Below, in pieces: positions 7,504 to 14,960 of a stretch of 19,391 nt of DNA. The notes below the pieces were generated by a model that worked only from the letters and a program-made list of their open reading frames with translations, did no database searches and was not told the DNA's origin. Source of the DNA: an archaeon. Lineage in GTDB: Archaea; Thermoproteota; Nitrososphaeria; Nitrososphaerales; UBA183. Made by a program: the position numbers and the translations under genes. The stretch covers positions 1 through 19,391 of the forward strand of contig JAKASI010000017.1 in the NCBI GenBank assembly GCA_021828185.1, in the 5' to 3' direction. Numbering within the stretch: position 1 is the first letter of the stretch; each line of letters begins with the position of its first letter.

Positions 7504-8454
7504 CTAACCCGAAGTCCTCGAATTGAACCCTGCTATCAGGCTCATGAGCACCGTGGCAGCCACTCGCTGGGACCTGCCCGTAGGGTCCAGCGAAGGAGCC
7601 AACTCGACCAGGTCGGCGGCTTTCACCGCTTGTTCTTTTGCCATCTCATAGGCTATGGTGGAAAGTTCTTGGGCGCTGATCCCCCCAACGCTTGGCGCGC
7701 TTACCCCTGAGACCTGGGATAAGTCGACTGCGTCTAGGTCGACACTCAGGTAGACGAAGTCTGCCCCAGCCGAGGCAACGTCGTAGGCCTCCCGTGCTAC
7801 TGGCAGGGCGCCCCTTATCCGCACCTCCTCGGCTGTAATGACTTTGACGCCGAGTCTCTTCGCCTTGTCTGCATAGCCCTTCGAGTTGAGGAATCCATGA
7901 GTCCCGATCTCTACTACCCTGCCAGGGTCAAGCGTCCTTACGGTCTCTATGGCCAGACCGTAAGATGAACCCGAGGTCGGCTTTCCCCCGATTTTCCCTC
8001 GAAGGTCGAAATGAGAGTCTACGATTATCAACCCCAGTGCCCCGCACTTCTTGCCGCTGGCGCGAAGCGCCGGGAGTGAGATGCTGTTGTCTCCCCCCAG
8101 CACGACTAGCAGTGAACTCGGGGCCATATCGCGACCGACCTCTTCTTCTATGTCTTCGTGCGCACTGGTTACATCCAAGCCTCCAAGCACCATGTCTCCA
8201 AGGTCGAACACCCTTGCGCTTTCCAACCCCAACCCGAGTTCCACGCTAAAGTTCGAGAAGCTCCCCATCGACTCGCGGATCGCCCTTGGCCCCCCTGCCG
8301 CCCCCTTCCTGCCCAGTACCGCGCCGTCGTAAGGGACCCCGAGGATGTTCACGGCTTTTGGCGCCGGGCGCGACGCCTTCTTGATGATCTGGACCATCCT
8401 CCTGTCTCCTGGGTCCCGATAGGTCGGGGTGGGGTACCGGGCAGGGTCCTTCAA
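7504..8454 (-). CDS. hutG: Formimidoylglutamase (ureohydrolase family)
   Basis: HutG hydrolyses N-formimidoyl-glutamate to glutamate and formamide, the last step of histidine breakdown. The 316-residue protein has the arginase-family manganese motifs GGDNS (120-124), DSHFDLR (146-152) and SVDLDAVD (237-244). Asn replaces the metal-binding His of the arginase GGDHS motif. The same Asn occurs in known formimidoylglutamases (for example Trypanosoma cruzi), so it argues for HutG rather than agmatinase, as does the position beside hutH. I start at TTG 8454 because the minus-strand box CTTTTAA (8480-8486) lies about 29 bp upstream. The frame extends to a TTG at 8511, but that lies before the box. 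It is divergent from hutH. Confidence 0.9.
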   Translation of the reverse strand: MKDPARYPTPTYRDPGDRRMVQIIKKASRPAPKAVNILGVPYDGAVLGRKGAAGGPRAIRESMGSFSNFSVELGLGLESARVFDLGDMVLGGLDVTSAHEDIEEEVGRDMAPSSLLVVLGGDNSISLPALRASGKKCGALGLIIVDSHFDLRGKIGGKPTSGSSYGLAIETVRTLDPGRVVEIGTHGFLNSKGYADKAKRLGVKVITAEEVRIRGALPVAREAYDVASAGADFVYLSVDLDAVDLSQVSGVSAPSVGGISAQELSTIAYEMAKEQAVKAADLVELAPSLDPTGRSQRVAATVLMSLIAGFNSRTSG

Positions 8455-8526
8455 GCGTCGGCCAGGGAGCGCGGTCGAGTTAAAAGCATGTGAGCTATTT
8501 ATCCAGCTCAAGCCGGGGTCGAGCCG
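8455..8526. promoter_or_regulatory. Divergent hutG/hutH promoter with inverted repeat
   Basis: Two TATA-like boxes point in opposite directions: TTAAAAG (8480-8486, read as CTTTTAA for hutG) and CTATTTAT (8495-8502, for hutH). Each lies 26-29 bp from its start codon, so both transcripts should be leaderless. A perfect inverted repeat, TGAGCT-N8-AGCTCA (8491-8510), spans the hutH box and sits directly upstream of the hutG box. A dimeric regulator bound there would block hutH and could control both genes. The boxes and repeat are seen; the regulation is inferred. Confidence 0.7.
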
Positions 8527-11163
8527 TTGGTAGTGACAGCTGACGGGCGCTCCTTGACGCTGGCTGCCGCCATCGAGGTCGCCGAAGGCGGGGCGGCTGT
8601 GAAAGCGAGCCCAAACAGCCTCAAACAGATGGAGAAGTTCAGATTACTCCTGGAGAAGAAACTGTCCAGAGGGGAAGTTGTCTACGGGGTCAACACCGGC
8701 TTCGGCTCGCTCTCAGACAAGGTGGTGAGGCCAGAGAACCTGGAAGAACTCCAGCTGAATCTGATTCGGAGCCACTCGGCTGGAGTTGGCTCCCTGCTCC
8801 CCACCGAGGTGGTGAGGGCGGCCATGCTGATCCGGCTGAACAGCCTTCTAAACGGGAACAGCGCCGTGCGCAAGGAAGTTGCGGAATTCATCGTCGACAT
8901 GCTCAATCGAGGAGTAACTCCCGCGGTCCCCGAATTCGGTTCGCTGGGTGCGTGCCTCGCGGGGGGTTCCTTGGTATATACGAACCCTTCTGGCCCGAAG
9001 CCCATATCTGAACTGGAACCAGGCGACAAGGTATACTCGTTCGTCGGCAATCTGGCCAAAGTCCGGGTGATTGACAAGACCGGAGGCCGAAACAACTTCA
9101 GATACAACTTCGAAGCATCTCTTCAGACAAACAGAGTACTTGGGAAAATCAACTCTGGGACGAAGCAGACCTACGCGATTCGGACTTCCACCAGGGAATC
9201 AATCTGCACCGATAACCACCCGTTCCTCAAGCTCTCCATTCGGAGAAATGAGAAGGGGGCCCGCGCGGAGTATAGTCTTGAATGGACGGAACTGAAAGAC
9301 CTGCGAAAAGGGGACCTGATACTCGCCTTGAGGAAACTCAGGGACGATGGCAAGCCCTTTCCGATAAATTTGCCCAACCTGAAGGAGACCACCTCTGACT
9401 TCATGAGGTTGGTCGGCGTAATCGTTGGCGATGGCTATGCCAGAAGAGATCTCAAGGGAATATTCATTGCTCTGCCGCCAGGGAATGAACGGGAAAAGTA
9501 CTCCGCGCTAATCGAGAGGCTTCTCGGCAAGAAAGTGGGGCAATCCGACGATGGCATCACTTTCTGTTACGGGCCATTGAACAAGCTTTTCGTCGAATGG
9601 GGTCTCGCGAAGTTGGCCAGACAAAAACGCGTTCCGAGTTGGGTATACGCCCTACCGATAGACCAAAGGGTAGCATTCCTGGAAGGCTATTTTGACGCCG
9701 ATGCCGCCATACAACAAGGCGCAAGGACACACAAGGATGGCCGCAAGTGGCATCAAGACGCCGTAACGTTCGGGAGTCCCAACGAACTGCTGATCAAGGA
9801 AGTGAGAGTACTTGCGATATCCTGCGGAATGCGATGTGGCAAGATCAGATCGAGGGACAGAGTCAGAGGCTGGTGGTTCAACGGCAGACGTCTCCGCTTC
9901 TATGACACACCTTCCAGGACCTACGAATTTACTGCCATGTCTCGTGGGTTCTTCCCACATTCTTTCAACGGCAAAGTGAACATCGATATCACTAACCCGA
10001 ACTTCTACTTCGACAAAATAGTTTCTGTCGAGCCTCGCGGTCTGCAGCCGGTCTTTGATATAGAAGTGGAAGGAAGTCATAACTTCGTCTCTGAGGGCCT
10101 GGTAGTTCACAACAGTGGGGACCTGGTGCCTTCCGCCCACATGGCGCTAACGATGCTGGGAGAGGGGAAGGCGTACCGCCGCGGCAGGTTGGTGGATTCG
10201 AGCAAAGCGCTTTCTATGTCCAAGCTCAAGCCAATCAAGCTTCGGGCGAAAGAGGGGCTCTCGCTCATCAATGGGACCCAGTTCACCACGGCGCTTTCGT
10301 GCGTCGCTGTCCACCGGGGCAACATGCTTCTGAGCGCCGCCAATTCGACCCTATCGGTTACAGCCGAAGCGCTGAGGGCTTGCTCGCAGTCATTCGATGA
10401 ACGGCTGATCGGGGTCAAACTCGACCCAGGCCAGGGCTTCGTCGCGCGCGAGATAAGGGCCCATCTAAAAGGGAGCCGCAGAATACGATCCGAGCCCGTC
10501 CCCCAGGATCCGTATTCCATCCGTTGCGCCCCCCAGGTCCACGGGTCGCTCAGAGACGCCCTTGGTTTTGCTGAGAAGATAACCGCGGACGAAATGAATT
10601 CGGTCTCAGATAACCCGGTTCTCCTGGAAGACGGCTCTGTGTTGCATGGGGGGAACTTCCATGCCCAGCCCGTGGCCATGGCCTTGGACCTGCTGTCACT
10701 CTCGCTCTCCTACCTTGGTGTGATCTCCCTGGCTAGGGTCCACTACCTCCTCTCCAAGACCCCTCCCGAGTCGAAGTACATGGCTGGGAAGCCGGGTCTC
10801 GAGTCGGGCTTGATGATCCTGGAATACACCGCGACCGCTCTGACCAACGACAACGCCAAGAACATCCACCCGGATTCGTCCTACCCCGCGAGCGTGTCCG
10901 GAGGGGTCGAGGACCACGCCAGTCACGGTGTGAACGCAGGGACGAAGTGTCTCCAGGTGGCCGCCAACGTCTCGAGGATACTTGCCATCGAGTTGATTTG
11001 TGCTTCCAACATCTTGGGCTCGAATGAGAGCGGAATATCGGAACATGCCACGAAGGTGATCGCTTTCGTAAGGTCACACTCTCCGCTCCTCAGGGGAGAT
11101 AGGGCCCAGGGCGGCGAGATAGAACTGATAGCGAAGGAGACGCTCGCCGGGAACCTTCCCTAG
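8527..11163 (+). CDS. hutH: Histidine ammonia-lyase with an intein
   Basis: HutH removes ammonia from histidine to give trans-urocanate, the first step of the pathway. The 878-residue precursor consists of an N-extein (1-142), an intein (143-529) and a C-extein (530-878). The joined exteins are 491 residues, close to the usual 500-510. Family marks are the catalytic-loop YGVNTGFGSL, the His-specific IRSHSAG, the MIO triad Ala142-Ser530-Gly531 (GSLGA before and SGDLVPSAH after the intein), NGTQFTTALS, DPYSIRCAPQ, GGNFHAQPVA and the late VEDHAS glutamate. The start is TTG 8527, about 28 bp after its TATA box; GTG 8533 is an alternative. Its stop shares the CTAG at 11160-11163 with the convergent hutI. 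The enzyme can mature only after splicing restores the Ala-Ser-Gly triad. Confidence 0.95.
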   Translation: MVVTADGRSLTLAAAIEVAEGGAAVKASPNSLKQMEKFRLLLEKKLSRGEVVYGVNTGFGSLSDKVVRPENLEELQLNLIRSHSAGVGSLLPTEVVRAAMLIRLNSLLNGNSAVRKEVAEFIVDMLNRGVTPAVPEFGSLGACLAGGSLVYTNPSGPKPISELEPGDKVYSFVGNLAKVRVIDKTGGRNNFRYNFEASLQTNRVLGKINSGTKQTYAIRTSTRESICTDNHPFLKLSIRRNEKGARAEYSLEWTELKDLRKGDLILALRKLRDDGKPFPINLPNLKETTSDFMRLVGVIVGDGYARRDLKGIFIALPPGNEREKYSALIERLLGKKVGQSDDGITFCYGPLNKLFVEWGLAKLARQKRVPSWVYALPIDQRVAFLEGYFDADAAIQQGARTHKDGRKWHQDAVTFGSPNELLIKEVRVLAISCGMRCGKIRSRDRVRGWWFNGRRLRFYDTPSRTYEFTAMSRGFFPHSFNGKVNIDITNPNFYFDKIVSVEPRGLQPVFDIEVEGSHNFVSEGLVVHNSGDLVPSAHMALTMLGEGKAYRRGRLVDSSKALSMSKLKPIKLRAKEGLSLINGTQFTTALSCVAVHRGNMLLSAANSTLSVTAEALRACSQSFDERLIGVKLDPGQGFVAREIRAHLKGSRRIRSEPVPQDPYSIRCAPQVHGSLRDALGFAEKITADEMNSVSDNPVLLEDGSVLHGGNFHAQPVAMALDLLSLSLSYLGVISLARVHYLLSKTPPESKYMAGKPGLESGLMILEYTATALTNDNAKNIHPDSSYPASVSGGVEDHASHGVNAGTKCLQVAANVSRILAIELICASNILGSNESGISEHATKVIAFVRSHSPLLRGDRAQGGEIELIAKETLAGNLP
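8953..10113 (+). mobile_element. Intein with LAGLIDADG homing endonuclease in HutH
   Basis: These 387 residues (143-529 of the precursor) form a full class 1 intein. The splicing N-end is Cys143 in CLAGGSLVYTNPSG, followed by ISELEPGDKVYS (block A). Block B is TRESICTDNHPF with His231. The C-end is VFDIEVEGSHNFVSEG plus LVVHN, with penultimate His528 and terminal Asn529, followed by Ser530 as the +1 nucleophile. Between them lies a homing endonuclease with two LAGLIDADG motifs, RLVGVIVGDG (acidic Asp302) and AFLEGYFDADA (Asp390/Asp392), both with intact acidic residues. The frame is unbroken, so splicing and DNA cleavage both look functional. The DNA looks richer in A/T than the flanking hutH, as expected for recent horizontal gain. 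Confidence 0.95.
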
Positions 11164-12410
11164 ACGGCGCTCGAATACACTTCCCGGCCGCATTTGACGA
11201 CCTTCCTGACGTAGCTCCCGCCTACACGATATGGAAGGAACCTGTAGCCAGGTACAGAGTGGACCACAAAGTCCGCCGTCGAACCAACCCGCAGCGAACC
11301 TACGTCCTCCCTCGAGATGGCTCTCGCAGCGTTGACTGTGAACCCGAGCAGGGCCTGGGCCGGGGTCATTTTCAGTCCCGTACAGGCAAGGCTCATCACT
11401 AACTGTGGTGACTCGATCCAGGAGTTGGGGCTGAGGTCGGTCCCGAGGGCGACCGTGCACCCCGCTTCGATCATCTTCTTGGCATTGGCGTAGGGGATCG
11501 ACGAGTAGAGCGAAGTCCCCGGCAGCACAACCGCCGCAACCCCCTTCTTCACCATGGCTTCGATCCCGTCGGGGTCGCTTTGACCAAGGTGGTCCGCGGA
11601 CGTGCACCCCAACCTTGCCGACAGGGACGCCCCTCCTGAATCGACGAACTCGTCAGCGTGGATCTTCAGGGCGAACCCAAGCTCCCTCGACGCCCGAAGG
11701 TATCTCGAGCAGTCTTCACGCGAGAATATACCTTGTTCGCAGAAGCAGTCAGAGAACGCAGGCCTGGTCCTCGAGCGGGCAACCTGGGGGAGCATCTCGC
11801 GGACCGCGTAGTCAACATAGCCTCCCGACGTCTCGAACTCCGGCGGCTTCGCGTGGAGTCCAAGGAAGGTCGAGACCACACCTATCTCGGAGGAGCCTCT
11901 GAGCAGCTCGATCGCCTCGATCATCTTGAGCTCGTCACTGGTCCGCTGGCCGTAGCCTGTCTTCACTTCCACGGTCGTGACTCCGTTGGCGACCATCTGC
12001 TTCAACCTCTCTGATGACTGGTCGGCGATCTCCCGGGCGGTGGCCTTCCTCGTGTCTCTGACCGTCCTCTGTATCCCGCCGCCGCCCTCGAGTATCGAAA
12101 CATACGACTCTCCTCTGGTCTTCCTCTCTAGCTCGTCCTCTCTGCTGCCTGCGAACGCCAGGTGAGTATGCGGGTCCACGAACCCAGGAGTGACGAGGTC
12201 CCCTTTTGCGTCCAGGATTCTCTTCGGCCTCCCAATCGCCTTCCGTTTCAGCTCCTTGGACGTCCCCACCCACGAGATCTTCCCGCGGTCCACGACCAAT
12301 GCGCCGTCTTCAATTACGCCCAGCTGCTGCTGGTCGCTCCCCACACCGCCCGCGCAGGTGACCAGCTCCCCTGCATTGATCATGACGAGGTCGGGCATTT
12401 GATACCCCAT
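11160..12410 (-). CDS. hutI: Imidazolonepropionase
   Basis: HutI opens the ring of 4-imidazolone-5-propionate to give N-formimidoyl-glutamate. The protein (416 residues from ATG 12410) is the usual length and belongs to the metal-dependent amidohydrolases. Marks include GFVDPHTHLAFAGSREDE, with the metal-binding HxH and substrate-binding Arg; then the EVKTGYG loop, TFLGLHA, KIHADEF, SADHLGQ and GTDLSPNS with the catalytic Asp. The frame stays open to 12545, but that would run past hutU's promoter and start. ATG 12410 lies about 26 bp from a weak minus-strand box (12431-12440), although ATG 12431 is also possible. It converges on hutH with a 4-bp stop-codon overlap and is divergent from hutU. 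Confidence 0.93.
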   Translation of the reverse strand: MGYQMPDLVMINAGELVTCAGGVGSDQQQLGVIEDGALVVDRGKISWVGTSKELKRKAIGRPKRILDAKGDLVTPGFVDPHTHLAFAGSREDELERKTRGESYVSILEGGGGIQRTVRDTRKATAREIADQSSERLKQMVANGVTTVEVKTGYGQRTSDELKMIEAIELLRGSSEIGVVSTFLGLHAKPPEFETSGGYVDYAVREMLPQVARSRTRPAFSDCFCEQGIFSREDCSRYLRASRELGFALKIHADEFVDSGGASLSARLGCTSADHLGQSDPDGIEAMVKKGVAAVVLPGTSLYSSIPYANAKKMIEAGCTVALGTDLSPNSWIESPQLVMSLACTGLKMTPAQALLGFTVNAARAISREDVGSLRVGSTADFVVHSVPGYRFLPYRVGGSYVRKVVKCGREVYSSAV

Positions 12411-12495
12411 GAAAGAGCTCGCTCCAACCATGATAAGTCTTGTCGGCCGGACGCCAGCGTGAAGTCTTAAATCGCGAGCAGGCCGCAGAGCACCC
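12411..12495. promoter_or_regulatory. Divergent hutI/hutU promoter region
   Basis: For hutU the box CTTAAATC (12466-12473) lies about 27 bp before ATG 12496, giving a leaderless transcript. For hutI a weaker minus-strand box, AGACTTATCA (complement of 12431-12440), lies about 26 bp from ATG 12410. The heptamer AAGTCTT occurs twice (12435-12441 and 12462-12468), and each copy touches one of the two boxes. The 6+6 inverted repeat of the hutG/hutH promoter is not present here. Confidence 0.55.
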
Positions 12496-14148
12496 ATGCA
12501 GACGCATGCAGTAAGAGCCCCCCGTGGCACCGAGATCTCCTGCAAGAGCTGGCATCAGGAGGCGGCGCTCCGCATGCTCATGAACAACCTCGACCCCGAG
12601 GTGGCCAAGGACCCCGAACACCTGATCGTCTACGGAGGGACAGGGCGGGCCGCCAGGTCCTGGAAGGCCTACGACGCAATCGTGAAGTCCCTAAGGGAGC
12701 TCAGCAACGACGAAACGCTCCTGATCCAGTCCGGCAAGCCGGTAGGCGTCTTCCGAACGTCGAAGTCCGCCCCACGGGTCCTCATATCCAATGCCATGCT
12801 GGTCCCGAAGTGGGCAGACTGGGCCTACTTCCGAGAGCTCGAAGAGCGCGGCCTGACCATGTTCGGACAGATGACTGCCGGGAGCTGGATGTACATCGGG
12901 ACTCAGGGGATCCTCCAGGGGACCTACGAGACACTGGCTGCAGTCGCTTCCAAGCACTTCGGCGGTTCCTTAAAGGGGAAGATTGTGCTAACTGCTGGTC
13001 TGGGGGAGATGGGCGGGGCTCAGCCCCTGGCTGTGACGATGAACGACGGGGTCGCCCTGGTGGTGGAGGTCGACCCGAGGGCGATCCAGAGGAGGCTGGA
13101 CAAGAAGTACTGCGACGTGATGGCTGAGGACCCCCAGGAGGCGCTGGCCATGGCAAAGGAAGCCGCCGGTGACGGGAAGGCCCTCTCAATCGGGCTGCTC
13201 GGGAACGCAGCGGAGGTGCTGCCAGCTTTCGCGAAGTCAGGGTTCAAACCTGACGTCCTGACAGACCAAACGGCTGCGCACGACCCGCTGGCAGGATACA
13301 TTCCCGAGGGCCTCGACGTGAAGGCGGCTGCCGACCTCAGGGGCTCTGACCCCAAGAAGTACCAGGAACGGTCGATGTCCTCCATAGCGAAGCACGTCAG
13401 GGCGATGCTCCAGTTCCAGAAGGCGGGGGCAGTGGCGTTCGAATATGGGAACAACATCAGGAAGATGGCCAGCGAGGCGGGGGTCGAGGACCCGTTCAGG
13501 ATACCTGGCTTCGTCCCAGAGTACATCAGGCCGCTCTTCTGCGAGGGGAGGGGGCCGTTCCGGTGGGCGGCGCTTTCAGGGAGGCCCGAAGACATCTACG
13601 CGACCGACGAGGCGGTGATTAGGGAGTTCTCTGGGAATGCATCCCTGGTGCGCTGGATCAAGAAGGCCCATGAAAAGGTCCAGTTCCAGGGGCTCCCTTC
13701 GAGGGTCTGCTGGCTCGGTTACGGCGAAAGAGCGAGGTTCGGGAAGATAATCAACGACATGGTGAGGGACGGGAGGATATCCGCGCCCGTAATCATAGGC
13801 AGGGACCATCTGGACGCCGGTTCGGTGGCCTCTCCCTACCGCGAGACCGAAGGCATGAAGGACGGTTCGGACGCCATCGCCGACTGGCCGGTCCTCAATG
13901 CCCTGTTGAATGCCGTCTCAGGGGCTTCGTGGGTCTCGGTGCACCATGGAGGAGGGGTGGGGATCGGATACTCGATACACGCAGGGCTGGCGGTCCTGGC
14001 CGATGGCACGCCGGAAGCCGAGGCGAGGATATCGACGGCGCTCACCAACGACCCCGGCATTGGGGTCGCAAGGCACGTGGACGCGGGTTACGAGGAGGCC
14101 GTGCGGACAGCCAAGGAAAAGGGCATCAAGATACCGATGATGGAGTAG
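12496..14148 (+). CDS. hutU: Urocanate hydratase
   Basis: HutU uses tightly bound NAD+ as an electrophile to hydrate urocanate to 4-imidazolone-5-propionate. The 550-residue protein is the normal size. Its motifs are [11 protein letters not shown] (46-56), [15 protein letters not shown] (125-139), the NAD-binding GLGEMGGAQ (168-176), TDQTAAHDP (256-264), [11 protein letters not shown] (352-362), and the catalytic-Cys segment [13 protein letters not shown] with Cys405, followed by [18 protein letters not shown] and HHGGGVG. No key residue is missing. The start is ATG 12496, about 27 bp after its TATA box. Its last 23 bp overlap the end of the convergent DedA-family gene, unlike the 4-bp overlaps elsewhere in the window. 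Confidence 0.97.
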   Translation: MQTHAVRAPRGTEISCKSWHQEAALRMLMNNLDPEVAKDPEHLIVYGGTGRAARSWKAYDAIVKSLRELSNDETLLIQSGKPVGVFRTSKSAPRVLISNAMLVPKWADWAYFRELEERGLTMFGQMTAGSWMYIGTQGILQGTYETLAAVASKHFGGSLKGKIVLTAGLGEMGGAQPLAVTMNDGVALVVEVDPRAIQRRLDKKYCDVMAEDPQEALAMAKEAAGDGKALSIGLLGNAAEVLPAFAKSGFKPDVLTDQTAAHDPLAGYIPEGLDVKAAADLRGSDPKKYQERSMSSIAKHVRAMLQFQKAGAVAFEYGNNIRKMASEAGVEDPFRIPGFVPEYIRPLFCEGRGPFRWAALSGRPEDIYATDEAVIREFSGNASLVRWIKKAHEKVQFQGLPSRVCWLGYGERARFGKIINDMVRDGRISAPVIIGRDHLDAGSVASPYRETEGMKDGSDAIADWPVLNALLNAVSGASWVSVHHGGGVGIGYSIHAGLAVLADGTPEAEARISTALTNDPGIGVARHVDAGYEEAVRTAKEKGIKIPMME

Positions 14149-14899
14149 GCCGGCCGACCCTCGCGAAGTAGTAGACGACGTACGCTGCTGACATGGCCGC
14201 GACGGCGCCCGAAAGGTAGTCAATGACCACAGTCGACGACCCGAACGCAGTGAGTGCCCCCTGGCTCGAGCCTGCAAGGAAGCCGGCGTAGACCAGGACA
14301 ACCGACCAGGCGAAACACCCGGCCACTGTCATAATGACGAACCGCCAGATGTCGAGCCTGAAGAGGCCCGCAGGGAGTGATATGATGGTCCTCAGTCCGG
14401 GGACAAACCTTGCGGCGAAGACTGTCCACTGACCATACCGCTCGAACCACGCTTCGGCCCTGTCAAGCGCCCCTTTGTGCAGCCTGAAGAGCTCCAGGAG
14501 TCCGACCACGAAGGGCCTCCCCAGCCAGATCGCCAGATAGTAGTCCACGAGGGCGCCAGCTATGCTGGCGAGAGTGCTCACTCCGACTACTATCCAGAAG
14601 TTCATGGTACCGATGTACACGAAGTATCCCGCGAGGGGCAAGACCACTTCACTGGGGACCGGGAGCGACGCGCTTTCCAGCGCCATCAACCCAAAGAGGC
14701 TGAGGTATCCCCAGTGTGTCATGAATCCGTTCAGGAAGGTGGACGAGAACACTGACCCACTGACCGCGGAAAACCACGCCCCAAACGGGAGTTCGACGAC
14801 GTCGGTCGCCTGTAGAATGGCCACCACGAAAGTTGCGAGGGCGATTGCGAGTAGGTACCTGCTCCTGGGGACCAGGGACCCCTTCTCATGGCTCGGCTG
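14126..14899 (-). CDS. DedA/VTT-family membrane protein
   Basis: This 257-residue integral membrane protein belongs to the DedA (SNARE-associated/VTT) family, whose members scramble or flip lipids in the membrane. Seen are an N-terminal membrane helix, the re-entrant region [21 protein letters not shown] with its conserved Glu and Pro residues, the glycine-rich [17 protein letters not shown], and the second re-entrant motif [18 protein letters not shown] with the conserved Arg. Several C-terminal helices follow. I start at TTG 14899 because the minus-strand box CTATAAAG (14925-14932) lies about 29 bp upstream; the ATG at 14947 lies on the far side of it. The substrate in an archaeon, with ether lipids, is unknown. 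It lies next to the isoprenoid gene for HMG-CoA reductase, but each has its own promoter. Confidence 0.9.
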   Translation of the reverse strand, partial: QPSHEKGSLVPRSRYLLAIALATFVVAILQATDVVELPFGAWFSAVSGSVFSSTFLNGFMTHWGYLSLFGLMALESASLPVPSEVVLPLAGYFVYIGTMNFWIVVGVSTLASIAGALVDYYLAIWLGRPFVVGLLELFRLHKGALDRAEAWFERYGQWTVFAARFVPGLRTIISLPAGLFRLDIWRFVIMTVAGCFAWSVVLVYAGFLAGSSQGALTAFGSSTVVIDYLSGAVAAMSAAYVVYYFARVGRPTPSSVS

Positions 14900-14960
14900 C
14901 AATCCGCCAGCGGCGCAAGGGTTGGCTTTATAGGAGTTCCAGCCCATCCGGTCCTAGGGG

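Noticed and set aside
8953..10113. Alternative that the hutH insertion is a group II intron or a transposon
   Set aside because: The insertion keeps the reading frame throughout, begins with Cys and ends with His-Asn before Ser, and carries all intein splicing blocks.
9652..10140. 162-residue open frame on the minus strand inside the hutH intein
   Set aside because: It lies opposite an intact intein frame with clear domain motifs, has no family resemblance, and is an antisense shadow.
10107..10679. 190-residue minus-strand open frame under hutH
   Set aside because: It is antisense to the conserved HutH C-terminal half; its composition follows the codon pattern of the plus strand.
12411..12545. 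Longer HutI starting at 12545
   Set aside because: It would cross the hutU start and promoter, and the extra N-terminal residues do not resemble imidazolonepropionase.
13020..13595. 191-residue minus-strand open frame under hutU
   Set aside because: The plus strand encodes the conserved NAD-binding and central part of urocanate hydratase; this is a high-G+C shadow frame.
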